Origin: Candidatus Zhuqueibacterota bacterium
GTDB taxonomy: Bacteria; SM23-31; B21-G16
Direction of reading: 5' to 3'
Assembly (NCBI GenBank): GCA_003644825.1
Contig: QNDJ01000097.1
Location: 1-6,523, forward strand
Length of the DNA stretch: 6,523 nucleotides
Part shown: positions 1-6,515 of the stretch, piece by piece
Layout of the letters: each line of letters starts with the position of its first letter
Position numbering within the stretch: the stretch's first letter is position 1
Position numbers and translations under genes: made by a program
Notes under the pieces: generated by a model
The model's database searches: none
Seen by the model: the letters and a program-made list of their open reading frames with translations, nothing else
What the model was told of the DNA's origin: nothing

Positions 1-6
1 AAAAAC

Positions 7-12
7 AGGTGA
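7..12 (+). promoter_or_regulatory. Shine-Dalgarno site of hutI
   Basis: AGGTGA lies 5 bases before the ATG at 18. This is a strong match to the anti-Shine-Dalgarno sequence and decides the start: the alternative GTG at 9 lies inside the site and has no site of its own in view. Confidence 0.75.
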
Positions 13-17
13 ATAAA

Positions 18-1292
18 ATGAAAGAATACAATACCCTGATTCTAACAAACATAAAACAATTATTAACAATAGAAAAAGATTTTAATCATTCCTATGACGA
101 GCCAGAAGAGTTAGGGTCAATTGAGGATGGTGCAATAGTAATTAAAAATGATAAAATAGAATGGATTGGTCAAAGTAAAAATCTGCCTTCGAGCTTCAAA
201 AATAATAGAAAAACAAAAACCATTACTCTCGAAAATAAAGTGGTTACCCCGGGACTAATAGATTCTCATACTCATTTGATTTTTGCTGGTTCAAGAGAAA
301 AAGAATTTGAAATGAGAATTAAAGGTTCCTCTTATGAAGATATCCTTAAAAAAGGTGGTGGTATACATTCAACTGTTAGAGCCACTCGCAATGCATCTGA
401 AGAAGAACTATTTAATTCCGCTTACAGGAGGCTGAATACATTTAAAAAATTTGGAATTACAACTGTTGAGGTAAAAAGCGGATATGGTCTGAATTTAGAA
501 ACTGAACTAAAAATGCTTAAAGTTGCTAAAAAATTAAATGAATACCACCCTGTTGATGTAGTACCGACTTTTTTGGGTGCTCATATAATTCCAGAAGAAT
601 ACAAACAAAAAAGAGAAAAATATATCAATATAATTATAAATGAGATGATTCCTGAGATTAGCAGTAAAAATCTTGCAAAATTTTGTGATGTTTTCGTTGA
701 AAAAGAAGCTTATTCACCTGAAGAAGCCGAAAAAATCCTTACTGCTGGATTAGAGGCAGGATTAAAACCTAAACTACACACTGATCAGTTCAGTTCTATT
801 GGAGGAATTAAACTTGCCACTGAACTTAATGCATCCTCAGTAGACCACTGCGACGCTATAACAGAAAAAGACCTCAATTTACTAAAAAATAGTAATATAC
901 CGGCTGTTTTATTACCTGGGGCTGTATTTTTTATTTCAAAAGAACGATATGCTCCAGCAAAAAAAATGATCGAATTGAAAATCCCGACTGTAATAAGTAC
1001 CGATTTCAATCCTGGCTCCTGTATGACTCAAAATCTACCTCTTATTATGAGTATTGCATGCCTGAAAATGAAAATCTTACCATCCGATACAATTATTTCG
1101 GTAACAATAAATGCCGCAAAAAGTCTGAACTTAGAAAAAAAAGTCGGAAGCATTAAACCAGGAAAAATAGCTGACCTGGCTATTTTCGATATTCCAGATT
1201 ACAGACATATTGTTTATCACTTTGGTGTTAACAACTGCTGGATGGTTATAAAAAATGGTGAAATTATATTTGAAAAAGCTAGATGTGATTAA
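18..1292 (+). CDS. hutI: Imidazolonepropionase
   Basis: This cytoplasmic metal-dependent amidohydrolase hydrolyses 4-imidazolone-5-propanoate to N-formimino-L-glutamate, the third step of histidine degradation. The 424-residue protein has the family's usual length and runs end to end. Visible landmarks are the metal pair H84 and H86 (SHTHLIFAGSRE), substrate-side Y156 (KSGYGL), H189 (FLGAH), metal ligand H254 (KLHTDQF), H277 (VDHCDA) and metal ligand D329 (STDFNPGS). The C-terminal beta-domain strands (GSIKPGKIADLAIFD) follow. Residue Q257 sits where the Bacillus subtilis enzyme has Glu; Gln there is, from memory, common in other phyla, so I do not read it as inactivating. I chose the ATG at 18 because an AGGTGA Shine-Dalgarno lies 5 bases before it. 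A GTG three codons earlier overlaps that site. Other hut genes are expected upstream, beyond the window. The gene ends 14 bases from the convergent reductase. Confidence 0.97.
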   Translation: MKEYNTLILTNIKQLLTIEKDFNHSYDEPEELGSIEDGAIVIKNDKIEWIGQSKNLPSSFKNNRKTKTITLENKVVTPGLIDSHTHLIFAGSREKEFEMRIKGSSYEDILKKGGGIHSTVRATRNASEEELFNSAYRRLNTFKKFGITTVEVKSGYGLNLETELKMLKVAKKLNEYHPVDVVPTFLGAHIIPEEYKQKREKYINIIINEMIPEISSKNLAKFCDVFVEKEAYSPEEAEKILTAGLEAGLKPKLHTDQFSSIGGIKLATELNASSVDHCDAITEKDLNLLKNSNIPAVLLPGAVFFISKERYAPAKKMIELKIPTVISTDFNPGSCMTQNLPLIMSIACLKMKILPSDTIISVTINAAKSLNLEKKVGSIKPGKIADLAIFDIPDYRHIVYHFGVNNCWMVIKNGEIIFEKARCD

Positions 1293-1306
1293 ACATCAAT
1301 AAAAAC

Positions 1307-2545
1307 TCAGCCGTAAATTAATTTCAATTCACCAATTCTTTCTGATATATCAACATTATTTATACAATTTGCTAAACAATTATTACAGGATAAACATATA
1401 TCCAGCCCTCTACCTACCGGAACTTCATCAAGTGTATTCTTTGACAAAAATAAATTTCCATAATTCACAGCATACATATGAGCCCTAATTAGAGTAGGTA
1501 TATCAACACCATAAGGGCAGGAAGAAATACAGTAAGAACATTGTTTACAAACCGATGCCATAGAAAGTTTAATATTTCTATCTTTTAAAAACTTTTTTTC
1601 TTCTGGTTTATATTCGAGATTATAAGCCACAGAAAAATCTTCATCCATCTGTTGAAAGGATGTATATCCAGGGATTACTGAAGTAATAAATTTGTGTCTT
1701 AAAACCCATTTTAATAAAGCAGTGTGAATAATATTACCTTCATAATATTTGTACTTTGATTCAGGCTCAAATAATTTTTTGTACCAGGATTGATTGCACT
1801 GGGTTTTCATAGCAATAATACCAATACCTTTTGTAACAGCATTTTTCATAGCGGTAATGTATTTTCTATCATTACTAAATGAATAGTTAAAAGATGTAAG
1901 TACAACATCATAAAATCCACTACTGGTTGCATTAGTAATACATTCTATCATATTACTATGAGTGCTTAACCCAATAAATCGGGCTTTTCCACTCTTTTTC
2001 AAATAACTTAACGCTTCTAAGATTCCTGGATTGTTTAACCAGCTAACAGTACTTACACTATGTGAGTAAAGAATATCAACATAATCTGTTTTAAGTCTTT
2101 TCAGGCTTTCTTCTATAATTTTCAGATAAGTTTTTTTTGCTTCTTTAAAACTTATATTCCTTTGCTGTTCTGGGATATATATTTTTGTACCAATAAAAAC
2201 CTTATTTCGAATATTCAATTTTTTAATTGTGTTACCAAGAACTTCTTCATTTCTTCCCTGCATATACCAGGCTGCTGTATCAAAATAGCGAACTCCAATT
2301 TCATAAGAACTTTTAATTAGTCCTGGATCTATTGTATTCATTACCCCCATATTTACAATCGGAATTTTTATTCCTGTTTTTCCAAGAACTCTAAAGATAA
2401 TTTTATTCCTGTATCCTTTATACACATTTCTATTATTAAAACCACTACCGATTTTTCCTACCTTATCTAATAATAAAATTGAAGCTATCCCACGATATGA
2501 TTTTGCCAGAAACTTACGTCTATTAAAATAATTACTTTTCTTCAT
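1307..2545 (-). CDS. Aldo/keto reductase with C-terminal 2x[4Fe-4S] ferredoxin domain and Tat-like N-terminus
   Basis: A 412-residue NAD(P)H-dependent oxidoreductase; the substrate cannot be told from sequence. Residues 1-26 carry a twin-arginine-like motif (NRRKFL, R9-R10) and a short hydrophobic stretch. Residues about 50-310 form an aldo/keto reductase barrel with a recognisable catalytic tetrad: D89 (YFDTA), Y94, K121 (IGTK) and H162 (YSHS). Barrel landmarks ARFIGLSTHS, GIGIIAMKT and SVIPGYTS follow. Residues about 330-400 are ferredoxin-like, with two full CxxCxxCxxxC motifs: C333/C336/C339/C343 followed by Pro, and C384/C387/C390/C394. This suggests electron transfer between nicotinamide and an iron-sulfur partner. 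The ATG at 2545 is preceded by AAAGGTG with a 4-base gap. The gene follows the small exported protein by 46 bases on the same strand and may be co-transcribed with it. It ends in TGA, 14 bases from the end of hutI. The family call is firm; the export call is weak. Confidence 0.93.
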   Translation of the reverse strand: MKKSNYFNRRKFLAKSYRGIASILLLDKVGKIGSGFNNRNVYKGYRNKIIFRVLGKTGIKIPIVNMGVMNTIDPGLIKSSYEIGVRYFDTAAWYMQGRNEEVLGNTIKKLNIRNKVFIGTKIYIPEQQRNISFKEAKKTYLKIIEESLKRLKTDYVDILYSHSVSTVSWLNNPGILEALSYLKKSGKARFIGLSTHSNMIECITNATSSGFYDVVLTSFNYSFSNDRKYITAMKNAVTKGIGIIAMKTQCNQSWYKKLFEPESKYKYYEGNIIHTALLKWVLRHKFITSVIPGYTSFQQMDEDFSVAYNLEYKPEEKKFLKDRNIKLSMASVCKQCSYCISSCPYGVDIPTLIRAHMYAVNYGNLFLSKNTLDEVPVGRGLDICLSCNNCLANCINNVDISERIGELKLIYG

Positions 2546-2549
2546 TCTA

Positions 2550-2556
2550 CACCTTT
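2550..2556 (-). promoter_or_regulatory. Shine-Dalgarno site of the aldo/keto reductase
   Basis: On the minus strand AAAGGTG precedes the ATG at 2545 with a 4-base spacer. It supports the start that keeps the twin-arginine-like N-terminus, rather than an internal start nearer the reductase barrel. Confidence 0.6.
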
Positions 2557-2591
2557 ACTTTTCATTAAATCTATTTAAAAAAGGAAATATT

Positions 2592-2966
2592 CTAAAAATA
2601 AAAATTTTCAGTTATAGTTTTTTCTGGTTGAACGGTTCCATGTCTATAATTTGACCAGGATTGAGTTATTGGATTTTTAGCACGTATTCTATATTGTGAA
2701 CCAAAACCTGTCCTCTGTGGTACAGTGATTGTAAAGTTATATTTTCCATTTTCATCTGTATATTTCAATACCGTATTCCAATCTGGAATATAAATGCTCT
2801 CTTTTGTTCCAAATTCCAGCATAACATTACCTACTGGAACATTATTAACATATACTGTACCATTAACTGTAAAGTTATACTTTTCAGTTACTTCATCCAC
2901 CTTTTTATTACATAATGGAAAAGTAAATATTAGTGATAATAAAAAAATAAAAGCTCTAAATTTCAT
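2592..2966 (-). CDS. Small exported (probable lipoprotein) protein with transthyretin/Ig-like beta domain
   Basis: A 124-residue protein that I do not recognise as a named gene. Residues 1-18 are a typical export signal: K2 and R4, then a hydrophobic run (FIFLLSLIFTF), ending at FPLC with C19 followed by Asn-Lys-Lys. C19 is a plausible lipidation site, but the -3 to -1 residues are not the standard lipobox, so simple secretion is possible. The mature part reads as alternating beta strands: YNFTVNGTVYVNNVPVGNVMLEF, then a TDENGKYNFTITVP turn-strand, then YRIRAKNP. This resembles carboxypeptidase-regulatory (transthyretin-like) folds, which often bind or stabilise cell-surface proteins; the resemblance is by eye. 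An AGGGG site lies 10 bases before the ATG. The gene follows the broken AraC regulator and precedes the reductase by 46 bases, ending in TAG. Function unknown. Confidence 0.8.
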   Translation of the reverse strand: MKFRAFIFLLSLIFTFPLCNKKVDEVTEKYNFTVNGTVYVNNVPVGNVMLEFGTKESIYIPDWNTVLKYTDENGKYNFTITVPQRTGFGSQYRIRAKNPITQSWSNYRHGTVQPEKTITENFYF

Positions 2967-2976
2967 TAAACTAAAA

Positions 2977-3028
2977 CCCCTGAATTTTTTTATAAAACTA
3001 ATGAAAAAAACAAAAAAAATCGTTCAGG
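2977..3028 (-). promoter_or_regulatory. Possible hairpin in the leader of the small exported protein, overlapping its ribosome binding site
   Basis: On the minus-strand transcript CCTGAA (3028-3023) can pair with TTCAGG (2984-2979). Inside it, seven bases of the U-run at 3019-3012 can pair with the A-run at 2991-2985, leaving a 3-base bulge and a loop of about 21 bases. The 3' arm overlaps the AGGGG ribosome binding site (2981-2977) of the gene starting at 2966. The rest of the gap 2967-3080 is A/T homopolymer-rich. I could pick out no convincing promoter or terminator in it. Most of the stem is A-U and pairing by chance is possible. Confidence 0.25.
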
Positions 3029-3080
3029 TAAATAAGGTAAAACCATTTTTTAAATTGATTACAAATTTGAAGTATAAAAT

Positions 3081-3926
3081 TTAACTACTCTTTTGAAGTC
3101 GAATAAACTCGGTAGGTGTCATACCAGTATATTTTTTAAAGGCAGTATTAAAAGTAGACTTCGAATTAAATCCAACATCATAAAGAACCTCTAAAATAGT
3201 TTTTTTAACACCAGAATCATTAGTTAAAATTTTCTTACTTTCCTCAATTCTGTAACCGTTAACAAAATCATAAAAATTCTTATTTAAACATCTGCTTAAA
3301 ACCTGTGATATATAATAAGATGGAATAGATGCTTTTTTTGCAAGGTCCTGTAATGTTAATAATGGATTCAAATAAAGTTTTTCAGATTCCATACATCGAA
3401 CTATCTTTTTCAGATATCTTCTGAGTTGTTCTGGTGGCAATGCAGATTTTTCATATTTCTGTTTGGAAGGTTTTTCTTCAATTCCAGAAAATAAATCAGG
3501 AAGTTTTAATCCGTAATAAACAATAACATTTGAAAAAACAAAAATACTTATTACAGAGATTAATCGAAAAATAATTATTTGATATCCCTTCATAGATAAA
3601 ATAAAACTGAATAAACCAACTACACATATAATAATAAACCCAAAAATAACAAATTTTAACCAAGTCAATTTCATTTTACCTCTAAGTGAAAATTTTCTAT
3701 TAAGTTCAGAATTATAAATTTTCAGGTGATATAAAGAGGCAATACTATATCCTATTAACAGGAAAAACATAGAAAGATAGATAAAACCAATTTCATAGTA
3801 AGTAAAAACCTGTTCATTACTAATTAATTCTCTTTTAATTTCCGCAGTAAGTAAATGAAATTTCAATGACATAAACAACAAGTGTAGCACAAATGGAACA
3901 ATATGAACAAAATTCACTTTCCTCAA
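3081..3926 (-). CDS. Intact 3' part of the AraC-family regulator (possible truncated product)
   Basis: This is the 281-codon open part downstream of the internal stop, opening at a TTG. It keeps about four hydrophobic helices (residues 6-24, 44-66, 89-112 and 117-140), a basic linker and the complete AraC DNA-binding domain. The first helix-turn-helix is TLQDLAKKASIPSYYISQVL (191-210). The second carries the family signature around GFNSKSTFNTAFKKYTGMTP (252-271). The domain would bind operator DNA near the genes it controls; the target is unknown. Neither the TTG at 3926 nor the GTG at 3917 has a usable Shine-Dalgarno site: AGGA lies between them but is too close to the GTG. Family-like sequence continues upstream of the TTG, so this is unlikely to be the native start. 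I list it because it would be the only DNA-binding product if restart occurs. Confidence 0.45.
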   Translation of the reverse strand: MRKVNFVHIVPFVLHLLFMSLKFHLLTAEIKRELISNEQVFTYYEIGFIYLSMFFLLIGYSIASLYHLKIYNSELNRKFSLRGKMKLTWLKFVIFGFIIICVVGLFSFILSMKGYQIIIFRLISVISIFVFSNVIVYYGLKLPDLFSGIEEKPSKQKYEKSALPPEQLRRYLKKIVRCMESEKLYLNPLLTLQDLAKKASIPSYYISQVLSRCLNKNFYDFVNGYRIEESKKILTNDSGVKKTILEVLYDVGFNSKSTFNTAFKKYTGMTPTEFIRLQKSS

Positions 3927-4214
3927 CTTAAAATTCTGATAAACAATAGACTTGACATAAAAATAAATAGACGGACCTATTAAAAATTCAAACGATTTAC
4001 CAATATAAAATAGATGAGGGCATAAAAAAACGAAAGTTGATTTTAAATGAATAAATTAACTATCTAAATAACATAAGGCTTTTGAAAATAAAAAAATAGA
4101 AAATATTCTGTTGCTTAAAGGTTTGCCTTTTTTATTATTGATTAAAAAGAAAGAAAAAAACAAAAACTGGAATATTGCAATAATACAAAGGATGGTATAA
4201 ATATCAAATAACAT
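3081..4214 (-). pseudogene. Membrane-anchored AraC-family transcriptional regulator interrupted by an in-frame TAA
   Basis: Reading from the ATG at 4214, the frame gives 377 positions, about the usual length of regulators with a multi-helix membrane half and an AraC DNA-binding half. Codon 53 is TAA (4058-4056). Residues 1-52 start with a hydrophobic helix (about 4-25, ILCIIAIFQFLFF) and a second near 36-49. After the stop, the same frame continues with family-typical sequence (PHLFYIGKSFEFLIGPSIYFYV, positions 66-87), then helices near 102-120, 140-162, 185-208 and 213-236, a linker, and the helix-turn-helix pair at about 283-374. No frame change is needed, and no other damage is visible. 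Positions 54-96 contain no ATG, GTG or TTG codon, so a restart can only begin at 3926 or later. The ATG at 4214 has no Shine-Dalgarno site and lies 42 bases after nrdR. Best reading: a recently broken gene, or a sequencing error at one base. Confidence 0.75.
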
Positions 4215-4256
4215 GATATTTATTTATATTAACAGGGATATAATACATTAAAAAAC

Positions 4257-4742
4257 TTATAGTTTCAATTCAACCTGAGATTTCTGTTCTACAGGTTTTT
4301 CAAGCTCCTCAAGTTCTTTGATAAACTCCTCTTTTGCTTCAAATTTTCTATAAACAGATGCAAATCTTACATAAGCAATCTCATCAATCTGTTTAAGTTC
4401 TTTCATAACCATTTCACCGATTACCTTTGATTTTATTTCCTTTGGATAATTAGCCTGGATTTTGTCTTCTATTTTTTTTACAATATTTTCGATTTTTTCT
4501 TTTGAGATAGGTCTTTTTGCACATGCTATTTCTATACCTCTGGCGAGCTTTTCCCTGCTGAAATCTTCCCTTCTACCATCATTTTTTACAACAACATTAC
4601 TCAATTTAACAATATATTCGTATGTTGTGAATCTTTCACCACATTTAAGACATTCTCTTCTACGCCTGATAAATTCATTATCTTTAACACTTCTGGAATC
4701 AATGACTCTGTCTTCAATATTTCCACAGTAGGGGCATTTCAT
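4257..4742 (-). CDS. nrdR: Transcriptional repressor NrdR
   Basis: A cytoplasmic zinc-ribbon/ATP-cone repressor that senses (d)ATP and shuts off ribonucleotide reductase genes by binding NrdR boxes. The 161-residue protein is slightly longer than the usual 150 or so because of a charged, Glu/Lys-rich tail (136-161). The zinc ribbon is C3-x2-C6 and C31-x2-C34, with the diagnostic MKCPYCG start, the VIDSR segment and an Arg run (26-29). The ATP-cone begins near residue 49 (VVVKNDGRREDFSREKLARG) and continues to the conserved AYVRFASVYRKF (123-134). It starts 6 bases after rpiB with no clear Shine-Dalgarno site, which suggests translational coupling. No ribonucleotide reductase gene and no NrdR-box pair is visible in the window, so its targets lie elsewhere. 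It ends in TAA. Confidence 0.97.
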   Translation of the reverse strand: MKCPYCGNIEDRVIDSRSVKDNEFIRRRRECLKCGERFTTYEYIVKLSNVVVKNDGRREDFSREKLARGIEIACAKRPISKEKIENIVKKIEDKIQANYPKEIKSKVIGEMVMKELKQIDEIAYVRFASVYRKFEAKEEFIKELEELEKPVEQKSQVELKL

Positions 4743-4748
4743 TTTTAA

Positions 4749-5189
4749 TTATATGTTTGTAAGGTTATGGATTTTGTTTATTCTTCTTAAATGTCTTCCA
4801 CCTTCAAATTCAGTATTTAACCATATATCAACAATTCTTTTTGCAGTATTTTCATCCATAAATTTACCGGGAAGACAGAGGATATTAGAATCATTATGTT
4901 TTCTTGTCAATTCAGCCTGTTCAGTTAGAGTTACCAGAGCCGCTCTTATACCCTTTACTTTATTTGCAACAATGGACATTCCAATCCCAGTAGCACAAAC
5001 TAAAATTCCTCTATCAACACTTTTACTGGAAACCATTTGAGCCGCTTTATATCCATAATCCGGATAATCAACAGATTCCTTTGAATTACACCCGGCATCA
5101 ACAACTTCAAAGTTTCTCTCAGTGAGATAAGATTTTATCTTTTCTTTCAGCTCAAAACCAGCATGGTCACTTGTAAGAATTATCTTCAT
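4749..5189 (-). CDS. rpiB: Ribose-5-phosphate isomerase B (RpiB/LacAB family)
   Basis: Interconverts ribose 5-phosphate and ribulose 5-phosphate in the cytoplasm, linking the pentose phosphate pathway to nucleotide synthesis. The 146-residue length is normal. Active-site landmarks are D8-H9 (TSDHAG), the DYPDYG segment (41-46), the catalytic-type Cys C65 in VCATGIGMSIVANK (64-77), H98-N99 (RKHND) and the phosphate-binding GRHLRR (131-136). A single Cys-Ala-Thr-Gly instead of the common Cys-Gly-Thr-Gly is a mild variant. The related LacA/LacB galactose 6-phosphate isomerases share the fold, but there are no lac-type neighbours, so the ribose enzyme is preferred. The gene sits 12 bases after the TPR gene and 6 before nrdR, with no good Shine-Dalgarno site. 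The spacing suggests an operon, and the link to nrdR makes sense through supply of ribose for deoxynucleotides. Confidence 0.95.
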   Translation of the reverse strand: MKIILTSDHAGFELKEKIKSYLTERNFEVVDAGCNSKESVDYPDYGYKAAQMVSSKSVDRGILVCATGIGMSIVANKVKGIRAALVTLTEQAELTRKHNDSNILCLPGKFMDENTAKRIVDIWLNTEFEGGRHLRRINKIHNLTNI

Positions 5190-5201
5190 AAACCAGAACC
5201 A

Positions 5202-6515
5202 TTACTTATAAATCCATTCATATTCCTTGCTTTTTGCTTTTGTTTGATTCGGATGCATAAACCTATCTTCATTTGTAGGGATAAAATTAGCAAGACCTGC
5301 TATTTTATTTTTTGCTCTTCTTTCAGTTTCATAATCTTTAGAAGCTATCTGGTATTCATCATAAGCCAATTTATAAATCAGCTTATCATCAAAAGTAAGT
5401 TTCTGGTAACCACCTTTCTTTTTAACAACATCTTCAGCACAGGATTCATAAACATAACCCAGGGTAAAATGAGCATAACCATAATTTTTATCAATTCTCA
5501 ATGCTCTACGAACATAATTTCTCGCAGTTGAATATTGTTTTAAAAAGATATAGGCTTCTGCAATTTTAACAAGAAACCTTTTTTCATTATCTTTATTTTT
5601 ATTAGGATTAATTTTCAGCATCTTTGTATAAATCTTAATAACCGTTCTATAATCCAGTTTATTGGCATAAGCATTTGCTTTTTTTTCGTATGCATCCAGA
5701 TTGTTCGGTTGAAGAGCAATTAATTTATCAGCCATTTCTATCACTTTATCACTTTCATTCCTCTTTTCATATTCAGAAATAAGGCTGTTTATATAATTTA
5801 TATCTTCTGGGTACTGTTTATGCTTTTCCTCAAGATCTTTTAGATACAAATCTAAATTTCCCGTACTCTTCAAAAGGGTCAATCTATCATCAATATATGA
5901 TTTGTTTTGCGGGTCTATCTCCAGTAGCTTATCATAGACATTAAGAGCTTCCTGAATTTCATTTCTTGTAACATATATGGATTTTAGTCTTTCCAGAAAA
6001 TCTATTTTCTCTTCCTTTTTTTTCACCAGTTCAGACAAAATCTTATATTCTTCAATTAAACCTTCAACATCATTTTTAAGTGTATAAACATAAACCAATC
6101 CTTTATGCATTATAACATTGTCAGGTTTGTGTTTTAATCCACTTTTATATGCCCAGAGAGCACTATCAGGTTTTCCAAGTTTAATATAACAATCAGCTAT
6201 AAATCCATAAATCCCTTCATACTGAAGTTTGTCTTTGTTTAACTCTATATCTATCTGATTTGCTTTTAATAAACGGGGTAGAGCTTTTTGATATTCTTTA
6301 TTTTTATAATCTTCATAACCAAAACTATAATTATATACAAGCTCCTCCTTCAACCTTGCCAGCCTGATAGAATCTTCTTTAGCCTTATTTACCTCGGATG
6401 TTTCTTTTTGAGCAGGAGGTGGTGCACAATTAAAATGAAAGTAGGAAAACATTAGAACTGATAAAAGAAAGATTGTAATAATTACTTCACCTCTCTTAAT
6501 GTTTTTAGTTTTCAC
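5202..6515 (-). CDS. Tetratricopeptide-repeat probable lipoprotein
   Basis: A 437-residue helical-repeat protein of unknown specific role, probably anchored in the envelope as a protein-binding scaffold. Residues 1-30 form an export signal: a basic start (KTKNIKR), a hydrophobic core (VIITIFLLSVLMFSYF) and C30 followed by APPP, a typical lipoprotein tether. The residue before C30 is Asn, so the lipobox is not canonical. At least six TPR units can be picked out, near residues 60-89, 104-133, 172-204, 240-272, 274-306 and 314-346, several ending in the D/NP or D/QP turn (LLEIDPQN, LIALQPNN). The C-terminus (FIPTNED to EYEWIYK) is outside the repeats and resembles tails of related FCB-group TPR proteins. 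The start is a GTG at 6515. The frame is open to the window edge and the ribosome binding site is out of view, so a longer N-terminus cannot be excluded. It is the first visible gene of the TPR-rpiB-nrdR run. Confidence 0.85.
   Translation of the reverse strand: MKTKNIKRGEVIITIFLLSVLMFSYFHFNCAPPPAQKETSEVNKAKEDSIRLARLKEELVYNYSFGYEDYKNKEYQKALPRLLKANQIDIELNKDKLQYEGIYGFIADCYIKLGKPDSALWAYKSGLKHKPDNVIMHKGLVYVYTLKNDVEGLIEEYKILSELVKKKEEKIDFLERLKSIYVTRNEIQEALNVYDKLLEIDPQNKSYIDDRLTLLKSTGNLDLYLKDLEEKHKQYPEDINYINSLISEYEKRNESDKVIEMADKLIALQPNNLDAYEKKANAYANKLDYRTVIKIYTKMLKINPNKNKDNEKRFLVKIAEAYIFLKQYSTARNYVRRALRIDKNYGYAHFTLGYVYESCAEDVVKKKGGYQKLTFDDKLIYKLAYDEYQIASKDYETERRAKNKIAGLANFIPTNEDRFMHPNQTKAKSKEYEWIYK

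Noticed and set aside
766-795. Gln257 of HutI as a missing catalytic Glu
   Set aside because: Gln at this position is, from memory, common in HutI proteins outside the Bacillus type, and all metal ligands are present, so inactivity is not indicated.
785-1009. Minus-strand open frame of 74 codons inside hutI
   Set aside because: It lies wholly within a well-supported gene and has no recognisable domain or start signal.
1282-1297. Short inverted repeat GATGT-GATTAA-ACATC at the end of hutI, near the convergent reductase end, as a bidirectional terminator
   Set aside because: The stem is only 5 base pairs and not G+C-rich, no T-run follows it on the plus strand, and on the minus strand there is only a short T5 three bases later. 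Too weak to call.
2794-3084. Open frame on the plus strand (96 codons)
   Set aside because: It overlaps the small exported protein antisense and runs into an A-rich non-coding gap. Its Lys/Phe/Ile-rich translation reflects base composition and resembles no known domain.
3952-3982. TTGACA on the plus strand as the -35 box of a promoter
   Set aside because: At the normal spacing there is no good -10 box. The site lies inside the regulator's coding frame and no plus-strand gene follows it.
4056-4058. Programmed readthrough or an alternative genetic code at the TAA in the regulator
   Set aside because: TAA also ends hutI, nrdR, rpiB, the TPR gene and the regulator itself, so it is a normal stop here. 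I see no recoding signal, and a nonsense change or a base error is simpler.
4462-5531. Several plus-strand open frames opposite nrdR, rpiB and the TPR gene
   Set aside because: They lie antisense to confidently identified genes, and their Ser/Leu/Phe-rich translations are typical mirror frames in A+T-rich DNA.
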